Positions 55,259-64,000 of a DNA stretch of 64,000 nt are shown one piece after another. The translations under genes were made by a program, and so were the position numbers. Source of the stretch: Mya arenaria (lineage: Eukaryota; Mollusca; Bivalvia; Myida; Myidae); contig NC_069122.1 of assembly GCF_026914265.1 (NCBI RefSeq), forward strand, positions 34,523,473 to 34,587,472. Direction: 5' to 3'. The notes beneath the pieces were generated by a model. It did not search any database and was not told the DNA's origin. It was given only the letters and a program-made list of their open reading frames with translations. Positions within the stretch are counted from its first letter, which is position 1, and every line of letters begins with the position of its first letter.

Positions 55259-58200
55259 GTAAAAAACGAACTGCTATGTTGTTTCAAGAAACTGGGACCC
55301 GCTCATGGATTATCAAATTATTATTATCGTGTGTATATATATAGCGAAATTCCAAAAGTTCTTATTTTAAATCCCATTTTTTTACTATGATATCTTATAT
55401 CCAATACGTCTTTAAACAACAATGTTAAATGAGAAACCATATAGCAAATACATATATTTCAAATTTTCTTTATCGTGTATTGATTTATAGCGATATTCCA
55501 AAAAATCCTACTTAAATTATCGAAAAAAAACACCATTAAAATGCCCACTTTGGGGGTTTTATTATGGTATTTGTACATACAAAATGGTTTATGTTTTAAC
55601 TCTTGGCTACTGAGCTTGTTTCTGTAGTTTTTCACTTTAGTATTTAAATAAAAAAACAATTTAAAATGAGATACTATTAGCTGCAACTCACTTACTTTCT
55701 TGTTTGGGGCTCTAAGAATTGTTTTATCCAGTATCTGATTTTTTTGTCAATGGATAGATGAAATAAATAGTTTGATTTAACAATAATTAAATTTTAAAGT
55801 GCCTCATGGAGTGTTCCGCAATCATAATCATGGAACTTTTGCACTGTGCATATAATACCATCTGTACACTGGCACCAGATTTTCAAACTCAATCTCTTTT
55901 TTTAAATCAAATAAAAATCTAATTATTCCAAACTAAAATACCGAAAATGTGAAACAAATGTTATATAAGGTGCATATTTATAAAAAAAAAAATAGTTTTC
56001 AATATTTTTTCACATTTTCAGTATTATATTTTTTTGTTTGGAATAATAAAAATGATTGAGTTTGAAAATCCGGTGCCAGAGCATCTGTAGTGCTCCCTGT
56101 AGTTTTCATTGTGTTATTTGCTGATGTATTTTTCTTAAGACATTTCCAAACTAAGAGTCATTTTCTTAAGCTTAGTTTCCTACTGGGCATTTGATATAAT
56201 GACATTATAATACCAAAATTGCTATATGTTTATAATAATTGATGCACAATTAAAACTTTTATTATTACATTTTTGGATTGATTTTGTTTTTAATTTGTCT
56301 TTGACAAGTTTAAGAAATTGATATAAGTAAGGAAATTATGAAAACCGGCCCTGGTGATAAAATAAAATGGTATCTTTTAATGCATTTCAGGTAGCTTCGT
56401 GGCTGACCTAAACGCAACACGCCCCTCTTCATTCACTCGCTACAAGTTATGGATATTTGACGGGCACGAAGAACACTGCCAGGGGCAGTTTGTGCGAAAT
56501 ATCTGCATTTTTGGCGTCGGTAAAACATTTTTCATTTAAATGTGTATAACATATCTGTTTATAAGAGGTCGGTAAAATCTTTTACAAAAGTTTATACATA
56601 ACATCTGCACTTTTGGCCTCACCAAATATTTCTGACAGGTTACCTTTAGCGACATGGTTTCATTTTGGGCGACGGTAAATGTTTCAGGCATAACTTTAAA
56701 ATAGTGTGCTAAATATTTGTATTTAGGGCTTCATTACATAAAAAATGTTTGTTTTTTTTCTTTAGTTTTGGCGTCAATTAGTATTTTGTGCAAATGATAC
56801 ATCTTAAGTAGGCGTCGCCAAAAATGATTTCCACGTCAATTTCTGAGAACTATTTTAGCGAAATATATGTACATGTGGTGTCGGTAATTCTATTTAGCAC
56901 GTACGTTTTAGCAAATACCTGCTATTTTGGGCGTCGGTAAAACAATTTTACTGGAAATGTGTTTGAGGTTTCCGCCATTGAGGAGTCGATTAATGTTTTC
57001 GCATGCAACACCTGTTCGAAATGTATGTGTTTGCCGTCGGTTTACAATTTCTTCATGAAAATTTGTGCGAAACATTCTCATGAATGATATTCCAACAAGT
57101 TCAGGACTATATTCGACCATCTAAATGTTTCTGATCTCCTGCATTAATAAGAACACACTTGAATCTACCATTTAACTGACCTGTCCACTCACCCCACTCT
57201 CATCGTTTTCTCTGGCTCTACCTTCTTATTATTTCAATACTTTCGCGTTCTTCTTTCTTTGTAACTCCTTACTCCTCGCACGTTTGTTCGAAATATATGC
57301 ATTGTGCGAGACAGTTATAGTTTTACATAAGAGTTTGAGTGAATTATATTTCATATTTCAAATATTTTGGAAAATAGTGTTGGCTTGGATATTTTTGGCG
57401 ATATATGTTTGCTTTAAGCGTCATGAAATATTGTTTACTTCGAAATAACTTGAAGTTGGCCGCCGACAATGAAAGATTGTTAAAATATCTGCAATCTTGT
57501 CATAGAAGTGTGTGCTAAATGTTTGCATTTTCGGCATCGATATTTGTTTAATGAAATCTTTGGCACGAATATCTGCAGGCAAATATTTGGATTCATTAAT
57601 TTTGTACCTGAATGTGTGCGCAAAACATGAGCAGTAAAGGCGTTGGCTTATAAATTTGCGTCCATATCGTAAATAAATTTTAGCATGAACTTAAGTACAA
57701 GTGCAGTTTTGTAGTGTTGGCTTGAAAATTGTTGAGTAATATTTGTATCTTTTGCTTCGCTAAATAGTTTGGGTAGGGGAGTTCGTGTGGCATTTATCAT
57801 ATTGTGGACTGTTAAAACAGTGGTATTCAGCTTTGTCGTTAGTTTTTCAAAATCATCAGGTCGTACTATGAAAAGGTCAATGTCATATTTCCGGTTCATC
57901 GCGCGATATTGTTTATAAGATTATCACATTTTGTTGATAAATGTAATCTCGTCTATGATTCATCCCGTCTGATTAGCGTGGTTACTTGTGTGTGAGTGTG
58001 TGTTTGGGGTTGACAGGAGGTATCCCAAACGTAATTTTTAAAAGGGAATATTTTCTTTTCAGGAGATTTGCCAGGATTAGCCGAAAGTGAAATGCTATTT
58101 GCCAACAAATTTTTCCTCGATTTTCAACCATTGGCCCGAGAGTGTTTGGACGAACTGTTGAACAATCGAACGAGGGAGGAACATTTAGGAAATCTTTATT

Positions 58201-58259
58201 TCAATGACAGTTTTTATGCACAGCAAGACTTTGTGATTAATCAAGTACGATTGGGCTGA
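55032..58259 (+). CDS. Exon set D: duplicate GCNT-like exons 2-4 without exon 1
   Basis: Exons 55032-55258 (227 nt), 56391-56519 (129 nt) and 58063-58259 (197 nt) keep every splice site, phase and length of gene C exons 2-4 and an intact frame to a TGA. The joined protein differs from C at about four positions only (exon 3 NATR for NTTQ; exon 4 EEHLG for EEYLG and a final Gly for Ser). No exon 1 homologue lies between 50763 and 55032. Since C exon 1 ends in the phase D needs, D may be an alternative 3' exon cassette of gene C; a non-expressed partial duplicate is the other possibility. Confidence 0.75.
55808..56105. mobile_element. Foldback element, duplicate copy
   Basis: Copy of 48290-48580 with the same inverted arms (GCACCAGATTTTCAAACTCA and TTTGAAAATCCGGTGCC). 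Confidence 0.75.
56391..56519 (+). CDS. Set D exon 3
   Basis: Acceptor GCATTTCAG (stronger than ATTTAAG in C), donor GTAAAA. Encodes SFVADLNATRPSSFTRYKLW then CQGQFVRNICIFGV. Confidence 0.8.
56520..57645 (+). repeat. Decayed exon 3-end repeats filling intron 3 of D
   Basis: As in C: GGGCGTCGGTAAAACAATTT, GTGTCGGTAATTC, TTTGGGCGACGGTAAATGTT and TGCGAAACATTCTCATGAAT are recognisable at about 50-bp intervals. Some units here are closer to the consensus than in C. Confidence 0.7.
57648..57899 (-). other. Antisense ORF in intron 3, copy 2
   Basis: Copy of 50152-50403; open over 83 codons but with frequent replacement changes. Probably non-coding. Confidence 0.2.
58063..58259 (+). CDS. Set D exon 4
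   Basis: Acceptor TTTTCTTTTCAG; encodes GDLPGLAESEMLFANKFFLD and ends QQDFVINQVRLG before TGA. Intact. Confidence 0.8.
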
Positions 58260-58466
58260 TATCATGAGAACGTACAATTTTCGTTAAGATACAGTGCTAT
58301 TGTATCTTAAGGGCGAAGGTTGAAAGCATAATAGCCTACATTTAGAATGATAAATATGTGTCCACTTTTCTTGTAGGCAGGAATGATTTGTTTCGGAATA
58401 ATGTTCAATATTACTGAATGTTTATTATGCGCATAACTTTGTTTTGTTCATGAATCTTACCATCAG

Positions 58467-58472
58467 AATAAA
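58467..58472 (+). terminator. Candidate poly(A) signal of set D
   Basis: AATAAA about 208 nt after the stop, matching the position in gene C. Confidence 0.5.
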
Positions 58473-58933
58473 AAATAATAATCTATAACTAACTTTTATA
58501 TTCAGTTCAAATGGATCATAAAAAAACCCATACATTCACCTGCAATGGAAATGATACAAAATTCATGGATAACTTTTGATGTCCTATACACAGAACGTTC
58601 TAGTAATTCAAAATTTAATAATGTGGCTCGATTTGTTTGTTTAAGAGTGGCTGTGAATTGAAATAACGCACACGGGGCCGCAATCTCGTTCATCAAAGTA
58701 TGTTTCAACTTCAAACAAAAACCATTGCTTAAAGGCCTAGTTTAAGGAATGTTTGGCATGCCAATCCCCTGCTCTGCATCTCCCGCTAAATGCACTGATG
58801 TCACAGTAGGGCCAATTTGATATTCAGAGCAGAGATCTGATCAGACAATTAGGCAATTAGTTTAAGATCAATACACAGAGGTTGTGTACAGTACACGTTT
58901 TGTTGTTGTTGTTGCTTTTGTGTGTTTTTGTTG

Positions 58934-58947
58934 GGGGGGGGGGGGGT
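58934..58947. repeat. Poly(G) run
   Basis: About 14 G following (TTG)n, just outside the right duplicate. Confidence 0.9.
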
Positions 58948-58949
58948 CA

Positions 58950-61900
58950 CTTATAGAAAGATTAAACTAGGTCTTTAAACATGCTTAGACTAGTGGTGTT
59001 CACCTTTGCAATTATTTGTTAGGTAAGTTAACACATTTTATCTGAGTTTGTATACTTAATACTGAAAACACTTATTAGTTATTATCTCGTTTTTATTGTT
59101 TGTGTGCCATAGTTTAGCGTGCGAGTTTTAAACTACTTTCTACTATATAAATAAAATATATAATACGAATGATGTAGTTGTGTTGGTACAATCATTTATA
59201 CATGATGCAATTCAAACCAAACGCGCATAACCAGTAGCCAAACACTAGTAATTAAAAGGTATATATCATGCGTTAGTACGTTGAATTATGTACAAGCTTG
59301 TTTGCATTAATCAACACTGACTAGTTCCTACCTTAAATGGTGAACAAACAACACATTTAGAATGCACATGTTTAGGCGTTGGACTATCTAACGACACCAC
59401 TGGACTATTTAGGATGTGTGTTGGTCCTTATGTGCGGCTCAGTCGGCATTATACAAAGACAGGACTCAACCCGCAACGAGTTGCTCAACAAGCTTTTATT
59501 TTCATTACGAAACCACCTGAATCTAAAAATCAGATAGGTATAAACCAGAAAATATAGAAAAATCGAAGAGTAAATCGAAATTTCGACAAATACTCATCTT
59601 GAGAGGGGTGTCTGATTTTCAAAAGTCTGCACTACCTCGACCTGAGATTGACCTAGTACCAACATATAACTTTGGAAAAACCAAAGCAGTTCATAAACTA
59701 GCACTTGTTCTGTAATGGCTGCTGGTTGCGATTCTGGCGAACACGCCGTCTTGATGCTTTGCATCAACCTTATTCTTGTCACTATACAGGTACAGTTTTT
59801 ACTTTTAAGTCTTTACATTTAAATCAGAGCGTGACGTTTGAAGTCGTGTTGAATGCTGCGCAGAATATTTGCCTACCAGTAGTGACCTTGATTGACAACC
59901 TAAAATATATTACTGAGTTGTGGTTGATGCAAGAATGAATGAGTTTCATATTTTGTGACACAATGTTGGATATTCTTGATCACCAAGAAGCATGCGATAA
60001 CGGTATGAAACCCTGTATTGAGCACTTGATGATCTCAAAACATATGTTGCATGTTGTTTTGAGTGACAGCCCACCCTCCCCAACCCCCTTGAGAAAGTAT
60101 GACTTATTTCCTTCAACTGTTTAATTTAGCAATATTGGTTCATTAAGAAGTCTTTAGAATCAAACTCTAAACAAAGGGAAAATTTAGACAACTCATCATA
60201 GGTATAAATAAATATGAAAAACTTCGTCAGGTTTATAATAAAAGTATCTTAATTTAAAGGTTATGATATTAGTATTTTACTGATAACATTTTCTTATTAC
60301 CGATGGCTATTAAGGAATGAATTGTGTAATGTTACTTATTGATATATCGTATGTGTCAACTTATAAAAACGCGGGAAAGAAATTTTGTGAAAATCTTCAC
60401 ATAATGTTCAACAATTGTGAATCCATCAACCAAATGACGAAGCAAACAGTAAACCATATATGACCAGTAATCCCATAATTCAGTAATATATCCCTTCAAA
60501 GAAGTCAAACTTACCCTATTATGAATTGACGAGTTTCGCATTGCCCCGTCCCATAGCCAATTCAAGGTTTCAAAGGTTGAATGGCTATGCGGTTAGCGGT
60601 CTCTATAAATGGTTCAGGTCACATATGACTCAAACGTATATGGTTGCTTCCACTGACAGAGGCTTTTCTATTGTTAAACCCTGCACCAATGGAAGAAAAA
60701 CCATGAGTGCGAAGGCACAAGGTCAATGCTGCGGATCAAGTATATAAAGCCATATATTTAATAGTTTATAATATTCTTCAATCACATATGATCAATAGAA
60801 AAGGAATCATGTAAGTTTTTTTAAAAGGAGGTTTCCCTTCGCGCATTCATAGTCAATACATCTGTATTTACACATGCTCAACATCTTATTGAATATTGCA
60901 TATAATTACAAGTATATAAATATTATCAATGCTTCATATACCAATCCATATTATTTAAAAACATTTTTGAACATCCAAAACAATATTAGAATGGCCCAAA
61001 TGTATAAATCAAACAATGGCGAAAATGAAAGTCAAAATGTAATATGATTGAGACAAATCACCTTCCAGCAGTACTTTCAGTTCTTTGATTTAACACATAC
61101 ATTATCTGGATCAAAAAGCACTCTCCGCGAGGGAGCAAAGGTCTAGAAACAAACATACTAGGCGCTATAAGCTAACTACCGTTGTATAGGATTTGTTTTG
61201 GAAGAGCTCCTTAGAAAACAATTGTAGCAACTAATTCCTTTCAGGAAACTCCTTGAAAGAGATTCCGCTGATTCTTATTCATACAAGATATACATACATA
61301 ATTCTGATTCTCATGTATGTATTGTTCTTGATTGGATCAACGATTGATAAAGCCAATCGGATAGCTTGGTTTAACTAACCAACGTATATAATGAATAATT
61401 CAATGAAGTATGATTAATTAGGATTGTCTCAGTTTGATACCGAATACCACATCTGCCTAAGGACATCGGTGTCCGTTTTTAACGTTAAAAATTGATCCGT
61501 TGAAAAATTTATCCTTACGTTAATATTCAACGTGGTCAAAGCTTATGTTACACCGGCATCGATTTGTAAAGAATGAAACATAAAGGTAACGTGACTTATA
61601 CTAAGTAGATATGACTATTTTAAATATTCAAAGTTGGGATGTAGACATCATGCACATGACTGAAAGACTGAATTCAGCCTGAGCAGCTGTGCTAAATTCT
61701 CAAACGTAGCACAAACATTGAATGGCATCTGTCGGACATCAATATTGCTCGCCTTAGCGAACAAGATGTCTCTTGACAGTCCCAAAAATAATTGATTGTA
61801 TCATTGTATAAACAAAAAGGTAAAACATAATTCAAATAAACTAGAACAACAATAAAAAATATGCTGAAGTATATTCTTCCAGATGTCAAAATAAAAGGAT

Positions 61901-63130
61901 AAGAATCTCTTACGAACATTATCAATTAAATGAGGGATCATCGCCTTGCACGTGCTGTTTATAGTGAAAACGGCCTTTACCTAATTACCACAGGAAAACT
62001 ATCCGCGGGCAACAGCACTTACCCAGGTCGAAAGAAATGGGCAAACAAACATCTGAAATAAAACTAATTGCATTTAGTGCAGGAAAATACGAGCACCACT
62101 GAGGCATCTTAGGTTCCCCTTATTCGAAAATGTAAATAAATGTTATACATGTTACTCAGTTAGGGTCTCGGAGAGTTGAGATAAACACGACGATTTCTTT
62201 CTCTAAGATTTTTTTTCAAATACTTACAGGCGTGTATCATGATCGGTTTAAAAAGGTATTTAAAAGGTCATTGAGCCGATCAGTCAATATATCCGCATGA
62301 AGCATTTTACGTTTACGTATTTGTTTAGAACATCACAATATAAATCAGGTAGGGTTATACCATTAACGATCAGGGATTGACTGTTAGTGTATTTATAATG
62401 AGCCATAATGCTTATTAAGGTTAATGAGAAAAAATCCTTAATTTATGATATCTTCATGTAAATGATAACTTTTCATTTTAATAAAACGTCATTATTTACA
62501 TATGTAAATCATTTCCGAGTATACCAAATATTGATTTGAAGTTCTATTTAGAGCTTAATTTTGATGACACAATTGAAGAGATGATTGCGAGATGAGGTGA
62601 CCATGAATTGAAATTACGTCCATACTGAAAATGACTTTTGTGTTACAACTGTTGATGTGTGTTTTGTGCAAGAATTGTGGTTTAATGGAAGCTGTGTGTG
62701 ATAGAGTAATATATCGTTACGAAATATGTTTTTAAAACGATTAGTATGTAAATATTGCAAACAATCGGTGATATTGACCAACACTCTGTCAATGTAGGTT
62801 GCAAGTAGTAAGCTATAAATGATGCATAATATGAAAGCAATAATACAGTATGGTAGAAGTTGTTGCCATACATGCATGTATAACAAATACTCATCCACTC
62901 TTACAAAGTTGCAACCATGCTATCAATCGTTATGCGCTCCTAAATCTGAATAGGAAAAATTGTTAGTGTATCTCGCAATCACCCCTTCATTGCTTTACGC
63001 CATTTACATTAGTTTCGACAACCACATTACTATTGCCCCAGCATCTAAGCACTTTCAGTGCTTTGATTTTTGAAGACAGTCGCGAATATGTACACAGCAA
63101 GGAAAATGAACTGACGACATCAATTACCAA
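58950..63130. other. Long spacer without recognised gene
   Basis: AT-rich. Several 60-95-codon frames exist on both strands, none with a recognisable family, conserved copy or convincing splice context. Any exon here would be missed by eye if short. Confidence 0.4.
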
Positions 63131-63405
63131 TTACGAATAGTGGGGTGGTGGTGGTGTTAGTAGTTTATACTCCGGGTCCCGGCGTTAACACATTGAAGAG
63201 TCCCAGAGTGACAGTTCAACCACCGCACACCTACATTATCCTGGAAGGTTAACCAGTACTAGGTGCATTCACCTCTGCAAGGAACTGACAACTTCCGTAC
63301 ATGCCAGGGGGAGTGGTACAGTGCGAATGGTCGTAGAAAGGATTTCATAACCAAAGGAGCAAGAAGTGACCCGCTCCGGGAATCGAACCCTTTCTCTTCA
63401 TAATA
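63131..63405 (-). mobile_element. tRNA-derived SINE, minus strand, 5'-truncated
   Basis: On the minus strand GGGTTCGATTCCCGG (B box, 63376-63390) is followed by about 240 bp of body and a CCACCACCACC tail at 63145. The A-box half is missing; the sequence there is interrupted by the MITE end beginning at 63411. Confidence 0.55.
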
Positions 63406-63410
63406 ATGAT

Positions 63411-63690
63411 TAAAGCTGTACAGTATACTCTCACAGATTAACAGTTGGCAACGTTTTTGTCTTGAAATGAACTTATTGTTAAGCAATTGTCTGGAAACCA
63501 GTGATTTAAGACTGCAGACGAAAGATAAGATCAAAGATTTTCGTATTTACGGTCGAAAATTAATGTTTTATGGCCAAAAGCGTTACAAAGGCTTCAAGAA
63601 AAATGAAATTTTCGACAGTTACCAGGCAATTGTCTGCTACTCTCCTTTGAGCCCACGCGCAAACTGTTGTCTGTTACTTAGATTGTTATG
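63411..63690 (+). mobile_element. Partial CTCACAGATT MITE
   Basis: TAAAGCTGTACAGTATACTC then TCACAGATTAACAG matches the left terminus of 7705-8048, and the interior shares AATTTAATGTTTTATGG-like and TTCAAGAAAAATG-like words. The right terminus is not found, so it is truncated or rearranged. Confidence 0.65.
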
Positions 63691-64000
63691 AAAAATAATA
63701 CATTTGGTATTTGCTAGTTTTTTCATTCTTCGGAATAATGACATGTTATATTGAATAAATAAACATGGGTGATAGACACTACGAAAACAACATAAAAGAT
63801 TATGGAGGCGAAGATCTCGTCGGAAGTGATGGAAAAGTAACTACTTCTTAGAGAAATTATTTCGGACGCCAAATATTTCGGACAAGCCAAGAAGTCTTCC
63901 ATTTCTAGTCTTAACAAAAATTAACAGTTTCTGCCAGTCTTCCAGAGAGTCAAGTTGGCAGCTTTAGCCTGTCCCAAAAAATATTTGCCAGTCAGAAAAT
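63691..64000. other. Right edge, nothing recognised
   Basis: AT-rich, no supported feature. Confidence 0.4.

Larger units (their letters stand above)
51430..58902 (+). repeat. Segmental duplication, right copy (exon set D)
   Basis: Counterpart of 43166-51395. It differs by a roughly 850-bp loss within the LINE, a fuller MITE (54408-54712) and lack of the 47105 repeat. A roughly 120-bp stretch (52455-52560) is extra. Confidence 0.88.

Noticed and set aside
62614-62898. 94-codon frame with two hydrophobic stretches
   Set aside because: AT-rich composition alone gives such frames; overlapping frame in another phase is equally open, and no splice or promoter context is seen.

Overview
The window is AT-rich animal DNA with spliced genes, tRNA-derived SINEs, LINE remnants, many small inverted-repeat elements and long minisatellites. 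The repeat styles suggest a marine invertebrate, most likely a bivalve mollusc. That assignment is inference; no marker gene settles it. I saw no bacterial genes, rRNA, CRISPR or capsid/envelope-bearing element.

The recognisable genes all belong to one family: core-2/I-type beta-1,6-N-acetylglucosaminyltransferases (GCNT-like, glycosyltransferase family 14), Golgi type II membrane enzymes that branch O-glycans. Each has four coding exons with conserved phases (2, 1, 1). Gene A (minus, 12144 to about 6969) is damaged. Gene B (minus, 36220 to 27138) gives a complete 466-residue frame. Gene C (plus, 41244 to 50763) gives a complete 472-residue frame. Set D (plus, 55032 to 58259) is a second copy of exons 2-4 with no exon 1 of its own. 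B and C are head to head about 5 kb apart.

Layout: 1-5110 CCCTAA-containing minisatellite; 5.1-12.1 kb gene A; 12.9-16.7 kb a segment bounded by inverted termini with one exon-like ORF inside; 18.76-22.02 kb an array of a 63-bp unit with higher-order structure; 22.02-26.57 kb a second CCCTAA-type minisatellite; 26.6-36.2 kb gene B; 36.4-39.9 kb repeats, a LINE remnant and a SINE; 41.2-51.4 kb gene C; 51.4-58.9 kb tandem duplicate carrying D; 59-64 kb mostly featureless, ending in a SINE and a MITE fragment. The minisatellite-plus-gene block is duplicated (A and B share the minisatellite flank), and so is the exon 2-4 block (C and D).

The most unusual signal is in intron 3. The end of exon 3, which codes for the VRNICI-LGVG motif and includes the splice donor, has been amplified as a 53-bp tandem repeat in gene B. 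Decayed units of the same motif can be followed through intron 3 of A, C and D. Exon 4's tail is likewise duplicated just downstream of A and B. The gene edges thus appear to have seeded tandem repeats.
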